A stretch of 64,000 nucleotides of DNA from Leptospiraceae bacterium (GTDB lineage Bacteria; Spirochaetota; Leptospiria; Leptospirales; Leptospiraceae), in assembly GCA_016711485.1 (NCBI GenBank), contig JADJSX010000025.1, positions 310,001 to 374,000 of the forward strand. The letters run 5' to 3'. The notes beneath the pieces are model-generated. The model ran no database searches and was not told where the DNA came from. It worked only from the letters and a program-made list of their open reading frames with translations. Every line of letters starts with the position of its first letter. Within the stretch, counting starts at the first letter, position 1. This document shows positions 8,360 through 17,899 of the stretch, piece after piece. Both the position numbers and the translations under genes were made by a program.

Positions 8360-9474
8360 TCTACCATACAAAGTAAACTAGACTGTGCACTTACATCCGG
8401 AATAGTTCGAGTGATAGGATCTTCCATTATATTGACTCGTAATGCACAAGTTGAGAAAATTTTCCAATTAAACCCGAAGGATAAAATAACTGCTGATTTA
8501 TTAAGTAATTTTATATTCGAATGATATGGACTTCCTTTGATTTCTAATTGAGCGAGTAAAGAAAAATTATCAGTAAAAGAATAACCAAGAGTTGTTGATG
8601 CAGTTCCAAATGGTTTAATATGTATTTCTCTTGAATTAAACGGATCGGAGGGGATAATTCCGAATAGATTTAAAAAGGAATAAAAATTATAAAAATTCCA
8701 CTTTGCAGAAATTCCAGTTGCGATATCCGCTCGACCACTTCCCATAAATAGACTTTTATTGCCAGTAGGAATCTTAAATGAATTAATCCAGGCAAGTGCC
8801 GGTATAAATCCAGTTTGCAGTTTGAATAACCATTTCATATCTAACACAGAGTCACCTGTCCCTGTTCCCGGTTTTCCTTTTATTAGATACTTTGTATTAT
8901 CCGTTAATTCAAAATGAAATTTATTATCGGGATAAATATCTCTAAGTGGATAGGGAATTCCGATTGCTCGATGATATCCTGTTATTGGTTTATCAAATAC
9001 TCCCGTATTATAAGAGAGTAAAGTTACCTCTAATCCGATTTCAAAATTTTTAAATAATCCGTAACTAATTTTATTGTGAAATCTTTCTATTTCGGCGTCT
9101 ACCTTGAGATGGGATTGTTGTTCCAGTCGTCCGTATGTTAATAATTCTGATAGATAGTATGTAGTTGGAGTAATTTGTCCTTGAAAATAAAGATTAGAAT
9201 AATTTCTCCAATAGAGTGGTTTGTATTTTGGGTATCCGGAAGTTCCATCGATAAATGCATTATTATCATCGATCATATTTGAAATCGCAATTCCTGAATC
9301 CACACTTATTTTTCCTTTATTTATTGTTAAAGGAGTTGTTGCGTATGGCTCTAAAAAAAGTAAAAATGGAAGATATAGATTTCGATTTTCTATCGGACGT
9401 TCGCGAAGATTATCCCCAGTTACGTTTCCAGAAAATCCAACCAGTAAAATGAGTATAATAAATCGATACAACAT
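8356..9474 (-). CDS. outer-membrane-type protein, DUF3187-like paralogue
   Basis: 372 residues with an N-terminal signal peptide (MLYRFIILILLVGFSGNVTG). The mature protein looks like a beta-barrel of roughly 12 or more strands: alternating hydrophobic residues, FEIGLEVTLLS, ALAWINSFKIPTGNKS and a terminal LRVNIMEDP segment. GYHRAIGIPYPLRDIYPDN aligns with the matching segment of the convergent gene at 7223-8359. Its function is unknown. The arrangement, two paralogues facing each other with overlapping stops, suggests an inverted duplication or paired recruitment. The barrel call is an inference from the pattern and not from a profile match. Confidence 0.7.
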   Translation of the reverse strand: MLYRFIILILLVGFSGNVTGDNLRERPIENRNLYLPFLLFLEPYATTPLTINKGKISVDSGIAISNMIDDNNAFIDGTSGYPKYKPLYWRNYSNLYFQGQITPTTYYLSELLTYGRLEQQSHLKVDAEIERFHNKISYGLFKNFEIGLEVTLLSYNTGVFDKPITGYHRAIGIPYPLRDIYPDNKFHFELTDNTKYLIKGKPGTGTGDSVLDMKWLFKLQTGFIPALAWINSFKIPTGNKSLFMGSGRADIATGISAKWNFYNFYSFLNLFGIIPSDPFNSREIHIKPFGTASTTLGYSFTDNFSLLAQLEIKGSPYHSNIKLLNKSAVILSFGFNWKIFSTCALRVNIMEDPITRTIPDVSAQSSLLCMVD

Positions 9475-10019
9475 ATGGCAATTATTGAAATAGTATAGTT
9501 CTTATATATGTATGTAATCGCAAGCGAAATTCAAAAGAAATGCATTAATTGGAAGGATACTTTCAAACAATCTTAAAAACTTCCTTAGCAATGACAAACA
9601 GCGTTCTCGAATACATGTTAAGTATATTAAACAAAGAAAACTAGACAATACCCTTTTCGAATCTGTTACTCGAACTTTCTCTGACAGGATTTTTTTTGAC
9701 CAACAAAAATTTCACTCAGTGACTGGCGAAAGCGAAGAGGATCGCAAAAGTGTACTTTTTGAAAAAAGGATAACAAGGGTTAACCGTATTAAAATAAAAT
9801 AAGCCAATGACTAAGCGTTAGGGATCAACTGGATGACTGGGGACTTTCTTTCGTCCACAGTCAGGAAGGCGAGCCCGGCGGCGGTTGTGCAACGATTTAG
9901 GATCAGGTTTAAAAACTGTCTCTACGACGATTGATTCGCCGCAACGCCCAATTCTATAATCGTTAAAAGATGTTGCCTTATAGGGCTAAAATATAGGATA
10001 GTTATATGAGGGTTATTTT
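9475..10019. other. gene-free region upstream of gyrB
   Basis: No open frame here looks like a gene. From about 9830 to 9960 the base composition is clearly richer in G+C than its surroundings, with a hairpin GACTGGGGAC/GTCCACAGTC at about 9834-9862 and the segment GGCGAGCCCGGCGGCGG. I see no clear cluster of DnaA boxes, so I do not call an origin. The 60 bases before gyrB presumably carry its promoter, but I cannot identify confident -35 and -10 boxes. Confidence 0.5.
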
Positions 10020-11939
10020 ATGAGTGAACAAGAAGCAACATACGGCGCAGAAAAAATCAAGATTCTAGAGGGTTTAGAAGCAGTTCGTAAACGTCCTGGA
10101 ATGTATATTGGGACTCAGGATGAAACTGGGTTACACAAAATGGTCTACGAAGTTGTAGATAACTCCGTAGACGAGGCAATGGCTGGTCATTGTTCTCATA
10201 TCCTCATCAAAGTCCTTGCCGGCAATATAATTGAAGTCTCCGATAATGGTCGCGGGATTCCTACTGGTATTCATCCCGACAAGGGGGTCTCTACAATTGA
10301 AGTTGTTTTGACTATTTTGCACGCGGGTGGAAAGTTTGAAAACGATGCTTACAAAGTTTCTGGCGGTTTACATGGTGTAGGCGTTAGTGTTGTGAATGCT
10401 TTGTCCGAGTGGTTAGAAGTAGAAGTTCGTCAAAGCGGAAAAGTTTTCTACCAAAAGTATTTCAAGGGTGTTCCAGATAAACCCGTTTCTGTAATTGGAG
10501 AATCTTCCGGTAGTGGAACTACTGTTCGTTTTAAACCGGATGCGAGTATTTTTACAACTACCGAATTTCAGTACGACATGCTTTCTTCTCGTTTTAGAGA
10601 AATGGCATTTTTAAATAAAGGTCTAAATTTAAAAGTTCAAGACGATCGAAAGGAAGATGGTCATTCAGCAGAATTTAATTACTCTGGGGGAATTGTATCG
10701 TTTGTCGAACTATTGAATGAATCTCGTCATCCTATTCATGATAAAGTGATTCATTTTGAAAGTCAGAAAGATGGAGTATTCGCTGAAGTAGCTTTACAGT
10801 ATTCGGACACGTACTCTGAAAATATATTTTGTTTTACAAACGCAATTAATAATAGTTTGGGTGGAACTCATTTAGAAGGTTTTAGAGCAGCTCTTACTAG
10901 AACTCTAAATGATTTTCTGAAAAAAGATGCTAACACTTCCAAGAAGATGGATAGCGGTTTTTCTGGAGAAGACGTGCGAGAAGGGTTAACGGCAGTTATC
11001 TCTATCAAAGTCCCACAACCACAGTTCAACTCCCAGACTAAGGAAAAATTGGTCAACGCAGAAGTAAAAGGTATCATGCAAACAATTGTCTCTGAGAGAC
11101 TAACGCATTACTTCGAAGAAAATCCAAACATAATAAAAAAGATAATTGAAAAATCTATGCTTGCCGCCAAAGCACGGGAAGCCGCTCGAAAAGCTAGAGA
11201 TTTAACAAGACGGAAAACTGTATTAGAAGGAGGTGGTCTTCCTGGGAAACTGGCTGACTGCTCCGAAAAAGATCCTGCTCATTCTGAGTTGTATTTGGTG
11301 GAGGGAGATTCTGCCGGTGGTTCTGCCAAACAAGGAAGAGATAGAAATACACAGGCGATTTTGCCTCTAAAGGGTAAAATTCTAAACGTAGAAAAGTCTC
11401 GCCTTGATAAAATGTTGGCTAATGAAGAAATCCGCACTTTAATTTCTGCAATGGGGACAGGGATTGGTGGTGATGAATTTAACGTAGAAAAAATTCGTTA
11501 CCACAAGATAGTTATTATGACAGATGCGGATATTGACGGTTCACATATTCGTACTTTGTTACTTACTTTTTTCTTTCGTTACATGCGTCCTATTATAGAA
11601 AGGGGTTACTTGTATATTGCCCAACCTCCACTCTATTTAATTAAAAAAGGACAAGAGGCTAATTACGCTTATTCTGACAGAGAAAAAGATGAAATTTTAG
11701 CAAAATACGGAAAGGAATCCAAAGCAGTTATTCAACGTTACAAAGGTCTTGGGGAAATGAATCCAGATCAACTTTGGGAAACCACTATGGATCCAGCAAA
11801 ACGAGTAGTTTTACAAGTGAGACTTGATGATCTTGTAGAGGCAGAAGAAACCTTTACTACTCTTATGGGTGATGAAGTTGGACCGCGCAGACGGTTCATA
11901 GAAGACAACGCACTTAAAGTCGCTAATTTGGACTTATAG
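10020..11939 (+). CDS. gyrB: DNA gyrase subunit B
   Basis: 639 residues, usual for the short (non-proteobacterial) GyrB. The GHKL ATPase domain shows EVVDNSVDEAMAG, DNGRGIPTG and GGLHGVGVSVVNALS. The TOPRIM domain shows EGDSAGGSAKQGRDR (from about residue 427) and DADIDGSHI (about 503), the Mg2+-binding residues for DNA cleavage. The C-terminus ends in the conserved KGLGEMNPDQLWETTMDP block. With GyrA it introduces negative supercoils at the expense of ATP. gyrA follows after 36 bases on the same strand, so the two are very likely co-transcribed. In many Leptospira gyrB follows dnaA-dnaN-recF; here an outer-membrane gene precedes it instead. Confidence 0.97.
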   Translation: MSEQEATYGAEKIKILEGLEAVRKRPGMYIGTQDETGLHKMVYEVVDNSVDEAMAGHCSHILIKVLAGNIIEVSDNGRGIPTGIHPDKGVSTIEVVLTILHAGGKFENDAYKVSGGLHGVGVSVVNALSEWLEVEVRQSGKVFYQKYFKGVPDKPVSVIGESSGSGTTVRFKPDASIFTTTEFQYDMLSSRFREMAFLNKGLNLKVQDDRKEDGHSAEFNYSGGIVSFVELLNESRHPIHDKVIHFESQKDGVFAEVALQYSDTYSENIFCFTNAINNSLGGTHLEGFRAALTRTLNDFLKKDANTSKKMDSGFSGEDVREGLTAVISIKVPQPQFNSQTKEKLVNAEVKGIMQTIVSERLTHYFEENPNIIKKIIEKSMLAAKAREAARKARDLTRRKTVLEGGGLPGKLADCSEKDPAHSELYLVEGDSAGGSAKQGRDRNTQAILPLKGKILNVEKSRLDKMLANEEIRTLISAMGTGIGGDEFNVEKIRYHKIVIMTDADIDGSHIRTLLLTFFFRYMRPIIERGYLYIAQPPLYLIKKGQEANYAYSDREKDEILAKYGKESKAVIQRYKGLGEMNPDQLWETTMDPAKRVVLQVRLDDLVEAEETFTTLMGDEVGPRRRFIEDNALKVANLDL

Positions 11940-11975
11940 TTCTGCGGATACGAATAATATAGCAATAGGTATATA

Positions 11976-14477
11976 ATGGCAAATTTAGAAGAAACAATCG
12001 GAAGAACCTTAAAATTTAGTACAGCATCCAGACCGGATATCGCAGAAGCAATAAAAAACGGAACCAAAGTCATTCCAGTAGAAGTGGAAGATCAAATGAA
12101 GGACGCATACCTCGGTTATGCCATGAGTGTAATTGTGGGTCGTGCATTGCCAGATGTTCGTGATGGATTAAAACCTGTTCACCGACGTATTTTACATGCT
12201 ATGAACGAAAGAGCATGGAGATCCGACAAAGCATACGTAAAGTGTGCTAAGATTGTCGGGGAAGTTTTGGGTAATTATCATCCACACGGAGATAGTTCTG
12301 TTTACGATGCGTTAGTGCGTATGGTTCAGGATTTTTCTCTTCGAGTTCCATTGATTGACGGTCAAGGTAATTTTGGTTCTGTTGATGGCGATAATGCTGC
12401 CGCCTATCGTTATACGGAAGCTCGTCTTGCTAAAATGGCAGAAGAACTTCTACGAGATATTGACAAAGAAACTGTTAATTATTCTCCTAACTTTGATGAT
12501 ACAAAACAACAACCAGACGTTCTTCCTGCGAATTTTCCAAATATTCTAGTGAACGGTTCGTCCGGGATTGCAGTTGGTATGGCTACCAATATACCTCCTC
12601 ACAATCTAAAAGAGACCATTAGTGCAGTTGTGGAAGTAATTAAAAATCCTGAAATTACAATTAGGGAGTTAATGCGTATTATTCATGGTCCAGATTTTCC
12701 TACTGGTGGAATCGTAATTGGGGGAGAAGGATTATTATCCGCATATACAACTGGAAAGGGTTCAATTCGTATTCGTTCGAAAGTAGATATAGAAGAAACG
12801 GCAAAAGGTCGTGAAATTATCGTAATTACTGAAATTCCCTATCAAGTAAACAAAAAAGTCCTTCTCGAAAAAATCGGTGATTTGGTAAATGAAAAATTGG
12901 TTGAAGGTATTTCGGAAATTTTGGATTTATCTAATCGTAAAGGAATGCGTGTAGAACTTCATATTAAGAAGGATTATAATTCTCAGGTTATTTTAAATCA
13001 ATTATTTAAACTCACACAATTGCAGGTAAGTTATGGTATCACCATGCTTGCTATTCTAAATAACAAACCGAAGATTTTTAATCTCAAAGAAGTTTTGTTT
13101 TCTTTTATTGAACATCGACGAGAAGTCATTGTTCGACGTACTAAGTATGATTTGCGTAAGGCGGAAGAAAGAGCTCATATATTAGAAGGGTTAAAAATTG
13201 CTCTGGATAATATTGATGAGGTAATTCGCATTATCCGTGGATCTAAAAATCCTGCCGAAGCGAAAGTTGGATTAATGACTGCGTTTCCATTGTCAGAAGT
13301 TCAAACAGATGCAATTTTAGATATGAGATTACAGAGATTAACCTCTCTAGAAGTTCAAAAAATTATCAATGAATTAGAAGAAATTCGAAACCTCATAGCC
13401 GATCTAAAGGATATTTTGGATAAACCAGCACGTGTTGATAAAATTGTAACAGATGAACTTCAGTTTGTATCGGATAAATTTGGAACCGATCGTAAAACTG
13501 AAATTAGCAATGAAAGTATTGCTAGTACTTCTTTTGAAGCTCAGGATTTAATTGAAAACGAAGATGTTGTAATTCAAATTTCCGAAGATCAATTTATCAA
13601 ACGTTTACCTATTGATACATTTAAACGCCAAAAACGGGGCGGTAAAGGTGTGCAAGGTGCGTCTACTAAAAGAGACGATTTTATTAAAATTATAAAAGTC
13701 GCATCTACTCATGATAATATTATGTTTTTCTCGAACCGAGGAAAAGTGTTTATGATGAAAGTATACGAACTTCCTATTGGAACAAAAGAGGCTCGTGGAA
13801 AATCTCTTAAAGCGATGATTAATCTGGGTACTGATGAAACAATTACTTCAATTTGTACATTTAAAGAATTCAGTGAAGATGCAATTTTTATGGCTACTAA
13901 AAATGGTGTAATTAAAAAATCTCAACTTAGCGTTTTTTCTAATACTAAGAAAAATGGAATCATTGCGTTAGGTTTAGATGATAATGATCAGTTAATCTAT
14001 GTGAACCTATTGAAACCAGAACAAGATATTGTTATTGCGAGCAAAAAAGGTCTAGCGGTTAGAACCAATTTAGCTAAACTTAGATCGCAAGGTAGAACTG
14101 CAGGCGGCGTTCGCGGAATGCGATTATCTGAAGGTGATTTTGTGACTGGTGTTACGATAGTCGAGAAGGATTCTGATTTACTAGTTATCACTGAAGGTGG
14201 ATACGGAAAACGTATGGAATACACCGAATTTGCCGCTAAAGGTAGAGGCGGTCGTGGAATGACTTACCTCAAAATCACTGATAAGAATGGAAGTTCTGTA
14301 GGGATATCTTCTATAAAGGAAACGGATGAAGTAATTATTATTGCTCAATCCGGAATGATAATTCGTGTAGAAGCAAAAGATATATCTAAAATTGGAAGAT
14401 CTACACAGGGCGTAAGAGTAGTTAACCTGAAAGAGGAAGACTCCGTTATTGATTTTGCAGTATTAGAAGGGGAGTAA
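11976..14477 (+). CDS. gyrA: DNA gyrase subunit A
   Basis: 833 residues. The catalytic tyrosine is Y146 in AAAYRYTE, about 24 residues later than in E. coli (Y122) because of an N-terminal extension of roughly 30 residues. The quinolone-resistance region reads HPHGDSSVYDALVRM (S107, S108, D111), the fluoroquinolone-susceptible type residues. The C-terminal wrapping domain includes the GyrA box QKRGGKG (about 551-557), which separates gyrase from topoisomerase IV ParC. It forms the A2B2 gyrase with the GyrB encoded 36 bases upstream. A strong hairpin terminator follows the stop codon. The call is essentially certain. Confidence 0.97.
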   Translation: MANLEETIGRTLKFSTASRPDIAEAIKNGTKVIPVEVEDQMKDAYLGYAMSVIVGRALPDVRDGLKPVHRRILHAMNERAWRSDKAYVKCAKIVGEVLGNYHPHGDSSVYDALVRMVQDFSLRVPLIDGQGNFGSVDGDNAAAYRYTEARLAKMAEELLRDIDKETVNYSPNFDDTKQQPDVLPANFPNILVNGSSGIAVGMATNIPPHNLKETISAVVEVIKNPEITIRELMRIIHGPDFPTGGIVIGGEGLLSAYTTGKGSIRIRSKVDIEETAKGREIIVITEIPYQVNKKVLLEKIGDLVNEKLVEGISEILDLSNRKGMRVELHIKKDYNSQVILNQLFKLTQLQVSYGITMLAILNNKPKIFNLKEVLFSFIEHRREVIVRRTKYDLRKAEERAHILEGLKIALDNIDEVIRIIRGSKNPAEAKVGLMTAFPLSEVQTDAILDMRLQRLTSLEVQKIINELEEIRNLIADLKDILDKPARVDKIVTDELQFVSDKFGTDRKTEISNESIASTSFEAQDLIENEDVVIQISEDQFIKRLPIDTFKRQKRGGKGVQGASTKRDDFIKIIKVASTHDNIMFFSNRGKVFMMKVYELPIGTKEARGKSLKAMINLGTDETITSICTFKEFSEDAIFMATKNGVIKKSQLSVFSNTKKNGIIALGLDDNDQLIYVNLLKPEQDIVIASKKGLAVRTNLAKLRSQGRTAGGVRGMRLSEGDFVTGVTIVEKDSDLLVITEGGYGKRMEYTEFAAKGRGGRGMTYLKITDKNGSSVGISSIKETDEVIIIAQSGMIIRVEAKDISKIGRSTQGVRVVNLKEEDSVIDFAVLEGE

Positions 14478-14488
14478 ATTTAAAAATC

Positions 14489-14535
14489 GCTCTGGAAAAT
14501 CGAACAATAACGATTGCTCCAGAGTTGATTTTTGT
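14489..14535 (+). terminator. rho-independent terminator of gyrB-gyrA
   Basis: The stem CTCTGG...CCAGAG, extended by AATCG/CGATT around a short loop, spans about 14490-14524 and is followed by the T-rich TTGATTTTTG. It lies 12 bases after the gyrA stop and before the converging hydroxylase gene. Confidence 0.8.
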
Positions 14536-14562
14536 GAATTAATCTTCAGAAAAAAGTAGAGG

Positions 14563-15405
14563 TTATCTTCCATTTTGCGTTGTTACTAGTATACTTTCGT
14601 TTGGGTTAATTTTTTCTTCTACCAAATTTGGTTGTCTTGATTTAACTTCTTCAAAAACAGAATTATATTTTTCATGATTTGTTCCCATAATGCGATCCCA
14701 AAAATTAAAATACAATCCATAGTTACAATTATAAAATTTGTGATGCATATTGTGATGAGTTGAAGTGTTGTGCCATTTCCCGAACCAATGTGTCGTAAAT
14801 CCTTTTGGGTATAACTCAAAACCGAGATGACCAAGTACATTCATAAATGTCATGTAAATAAGAAAGCTAAGTATAGCGAATGAGTGAACCGGCATGATGA
14901 ATACAATAAGAGGTAAAATTCCAGCTTCTACTATTGCTTCAGACGGATGAAATGAAAAGGCAGCCCAAGGAGATGGATTTGTAGAATTGTGATGAACTTT
15001 ATGTACGTATTTGAAGATGGATTTATGATGCATTAATTTATGAGTCCAATAAAAATAAGTATCATGTATTAGTATCATTGATAGAACGCTAAATACAAAG
15101 TAACCCCAACTCTTAGAATGAAAGTCTTGGTAGATCAATGTATATCCATTTTTCTTTGCGATAAAAATTCCGACACCTACAAATGCAAATATTATCATAG
15201 TCAAAATTGAATATTTGAATTCATTGATAAGTTTTTCCTTATCTGGATATTCCATTTGTGTCCGTTTGTATTTCCATTTCTCCCTTTTCCATTTCCAGAA
15301 GAATAAATATGCTAGGCCGGCAAATAATATATATCTCGCTGTAACAAACAGAAAAGTGATTCCCCAGACAAATGAGATTTCTGAGAATGTGAAAAGATTT
15401 TCCAT
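14563..15405 (-). CDS. fatty acid hydroxylase / sterol desaturase superfamily membrane protein
   Basis: 280 residues with hydrophobic helices at about 10-37, 66-84, 100-117 and 160-190. The di-iron histidine clusters of the superfamily are all present: H114, H122/H126/H127 (HKLMHH), H135/H138/H139 (HKVHH), H153 and H217-H222 (HHNMHH). These integral membrane enzymes use O2 to hydroxylate or desaturate lipids; the substrate (fatty acid, sterol or carotenoid) cannot be inferred. AGAGGT lies just before the start codon. It converges on gyrA, with the terminator between them. A shorter frame inside it on the same strand is a shadow. Confidence 0.85.
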   Translation of the reverse strand: MENLFTFSEISFVWGITFLFVTARYILFAGLAYLFFWKWKREKWKYKRTQMEYPDKEKLINEFKYSILTMIIFAFVGVGIFIAKKNGYTLIYQDFHSKSWGYFVFSVLSMILIHDTYFYWTHKLMHHKSIFKYVHKVHHNSTNPSPWAAFSFHPSEAIVEAGILPLIVFIMPVHSFAILSFLIYMTFMNVLGHLGFELYPKGFTTHWFGKWHNTSTHHNMHHKFYNCNYGLYFNFWDRIMGTNHEKYNSVFEEVKSRQPNLVEEKINPNESILVTTQNGR

Positions 15406-15453
15406 TGATCTACCTCTTTAACTTTATAATTTTTTGAAAAATATCTAACCTAT

Positions 15454-15792
15454 TTATTTGATAATAATTTGTTCGATGGAACTTGGTTCATTTTCTAGAA
15501 TATAGTGTTTAACGAAAGTATCTACATCGGATTCCGTTTTTAAGGAAAACCAAGATCCTGCTGGATATGAAACTAATATTGGACCTAGTTCACATCGATC
15601 TAAACACCCACTCATATTTACACGGATTTTCTTTGTGGGGGCAACTTCTTTTATTTTCTTTTTTAAATACTCTCTGATTTTTTTAGTATTTTGTTTACCG
15701 CAAGATACTCTGGCATTTTCCCCTTCCCTAACGTTTTCGCAAACAAAAATATGCTTTTCATAAAATTGGCTCATGTGATACACTGGTTTCAT
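15454..15792 (-). CDS. thioredoxin-like [2Fe-2S] ferredoxin
   Basis: 112 residues. Four cysteines have the spacing of thioredoxin-fold [2Fe-2S] ferredoxins: C18 and C31 (C-x12-C, in HIFVCEN and RVSCGKQ) and C63 and C67 (C-x3-C, in MSGCLDRCELGP). Such proteins carry electrons or serve as cluster-binding subunits, for instance in NuoE-like roles. The start may be M1 or M7 because neither has a strong ribosome site. It sits alone, divergent from the histidine kinase gene that begins about 80 bases away. The fold is clear; the redox partner is unknown. Confidence 0.82.
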   Translation of the reverse strand: MKPVYHMSQFYEKHIFVCENVREGENARVSCGKQNTKKIREYLKKKIKEVAPTKKIRVNMSGCLDRCELGPILVSYPAGSWFSLKTESDVDTFVKHYILENEPSSIEQIIIK

Positions 15793-15873
15793 ACAGAAAA
15801 AAATTCAACATAAACTTTCATATAACTACCAAAAAATCTTATTTTTGTAAACTGTTTTTGAACTAAGCAACCT

Positions 15874-17718
15874 ATGGAAAATCAAATTTTAAATCAATTT
15901 AAGAAGTTAGACAAAGAATCAAAATCTGACTTATTTTCTAAAATATATGAATCTAACTTTTCAAATCTTAAAGTTGCACTGATTACCTTATTTATAATTC
16001 ATATTCCAATTTTAATTCTAGATTTTTTTAAGTATAAACAGGGGCATTGGGATACTAATTTAGGTTATAAATATGCTTTTGAAATGCATATAACTTTATA
16101 TCTATTTTTAATTTTATATTTTGGTATTACTCTCATTTTACGACCAAAATTTTTGTTTGATAAAAATGGGAATCTTTTCAGTTACTTGGCCGCATTTTTT
16201 TTACAAATTTGGTGCTCGTTATTCTCTTCCGTTGAGCAAATGTTGTTTGGTGATTTATCTATTTATATTATTTCTATTTTTTGTTTACCTTTATTATTTA
16301 AGTTTAATTCCACCTTAGAGTTTTTTAAATTGTTATTTGCGCACTTAGTATTCCTTATTACTATTCCTATTTTTCATAACTCTCCTGAAACTATTGATGG
16401 AATCTGGGTTAATTCAACAGTAGCCGTAATTTTCGCATATCTTGCATCAAGGGTAAGTTATAGTTTTAAAATAAAGGAACTAACTTCACATTTAATTATT
16501 TTTAAACAGAAAGAAGAGTTACTCGAAGAGAAAAAAAAGGTAGAAGAAGTAAATCGAGCGAAAAATGAATTAATAGCAAATATGAGTCATGAAATTCAAA
16601 ATCAAATGAATGGAGTTATTGGTATAATTCAACTTTTGGAATATACAAAGTTAAATGAAGAACAGAAAGAATATTTGACAATTGTTGATTCAAGTGTAAA
16701 AAATCTTTTAACATTAATGAGTGATATTTTAGATTTCACTAGAATGGAATCCGGAGTGACAGAACTCGATAATATTCCGTTTGAGTTACCGACTTTAATG
16801 AAAGAAATAGTATCTATTTCTTCAAGTATTACCTCATTAAATAATAATATTGTTAACTTGCATATATCGGGTAACGTTCCCACATTTATTTCTGGGGATA
16901 GGATTCGGTTATCTCAAATCCTTTTAAATTTACTCAGTAATGCTGTTAAATATACAAAATCAGGTAGTATAGATTTAATGGTTTCTTTAAAAGAAAATAA
17001 AAATACGACTATTGTATTACAATTTGAAGTAAAAGATACTGGAATAGGTATTCCAAGTTCTCGGATTGATACAATCTTTGAAATGTATTCAAGTGGTGAA
17101 ATTTCTAGCTCTAAAAAATTTAAAGGTACGGGTTTGGGGCTTGCTATTAGTAAACGATTGATTGAAATGATGGGCGGATCTATATCTGTGCGAAGTATAG
17201 AAGGAAAAGGTACAAGTTTTTATTTTACTATTGAAACGGAAAGTCATGATTATCTTCTAGATATGAAAAGACAAACTGCAGAGAATGAAAATCTTAATCC
17301 GAATAAGGAAGGAATTCCTCAAAATATTCGTTTAAAAATTCTTTTGGTAGATGATAATGAAATTAACATTAAACTTGGAAAAAAGGTTTTTGAAAGATTA
17401 GGATATGAAGTAAAAACGGCATACGACGGGCAGGAAGCAGTAGAAATTTGTCAAGAAAAAATGTTTGATATTATTTTTATGGATCTCAGGATGCCGGTGT
17501 TAAATGGATTTGATGCAACAGAAAAAATTAATCAAATGAAAAAAAAGCCAACAGATAAACCTTTAATCATTGCACTAACGGCTAACGCCAATAATGCAGA
17601 TCGAGAAAAATGTATTAATCTTGGAATGGTTGATTTTATTACAAAACCAATCGATGTCTCCAGAATAAAAGATTACATACTTTATACGATAGACAAATAC
17701 AATATATTATCAAAATAA
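15874..17718 (+). CDS. membrane-bound hybrid sensor histidine kinase
   Basis: 614 residues. The first 200 residues hold about six hydrophobic helices with short loops (for example 33-52, 71-90, 101-120, 127-143, 152-167, 178-192) and no large extracytoplasmic sensor, suggesting sensing within the membrane. A coiled coil (200-230) leads to the dimerisation domain with phospho-accepting H239 in MSHEIQNQMNGVIG, which is divergent from the usual HEIRTPL. The ATPase domain has LLSNAVKYT, DTGIGIP and GTGLGLAIS. A C-terminal receiver (about 487-605) contains LLVDDNE and phospho-acceptor D537 in FMDLRMP. The hybrid layout implies a phosphorelay, but no Hpt or output gene is adjacent. The signal is unknown. 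Confidence 0.92.
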   Translation: MENQILNQFKKLDKESKSDLFSKIYESNFSNLKVALITLFIIHIPILILDFFKYKQGHWDTNLGYKYAFEMHITLYLFLILYFGITLILRPKFLFDKNGNLFSYLAAFFLQIWCSLFSSVEQMLFGDLSIYIISIFCLPLLFKFNSTLEFFKLLFAHLVFLITIPIFHNSPETIDGIWVNSTVAVIFAYLASRVSYSFKIKELTSHLIIFKQKEELLEEKKKVEEVNRAKNELIANMSHEIQNQMNGVIGIIQLLEYTKLNEEQKEYLTIVDSSVKNLLTLMSDILDFTRMESGVTELDNIPFELPTLMKEIVSISSSITSLNNNIVNLHISGNVPTFISGDRIRLSQILLNLLSNAVKYTKSGSIDLMVSLKENKNTTIVLQFEVKDTGIGIPSSRIDTIFEMYSSGEISSSKKFKGTGLGLAISKRLIEMMGGSISVRSIEGKGTSFYFTIETESHDYLLDMKRQTAENENLNPNKEGIPQNIRLKILLVDDNEINIKLGKKVFERLGYEVKTAYDGQEAVEICQEKMFDIIFMDLRMPVLNGFDATEKINQMKKKPTDKPLIIALTANANNADREKCINLGMVDFITKPIDVSRIKDYILYTIDKYNILSK

Positions 17719-17799
17719 CCGACCTAACATAAATCTACGAAAAGTGTAGGCAACCGATAGGTGGTCGACATTGTAAAATCAAAGATTTTCAAGTAGTTA

Positions 17800-17850
17800 T
17801 CCCTGAAAAAGTAATTTCCAAATTTGTAAAGAATAAGTTATTCCCATTTG
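17800..17850. repeat. family-2 palindromic element, left-arm fragment
   Basis: AAAAAGTAATTTCCAAATTT followed by GTAAAGAATAAG closely matches the left arm of the element near 49.46 kb (AAAAGTAATTTCCTAATTTG, then TAAAGATTGGG). The right arm is not evident. Nearby AATAGCGATAACGAAG resembles the family-1 end motif. Confidence 0.45.
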
Positions 17851-17899
17851 CAAAAAATAGCGATAACGAAGCTCTTTTTAAAACGTCGCTAAATAAGTT

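Noticed and set aside
9475..10019. Replication origin upstream of gyrB
   Set aside because: No dnaA, dnaN or recF and no cluster of DnaA boxes is visible.
11976..14477. parC instead of gyrA
   Set aside because: The GyrA box QKRGGKG and the adjacent gyrB identify gyrase.
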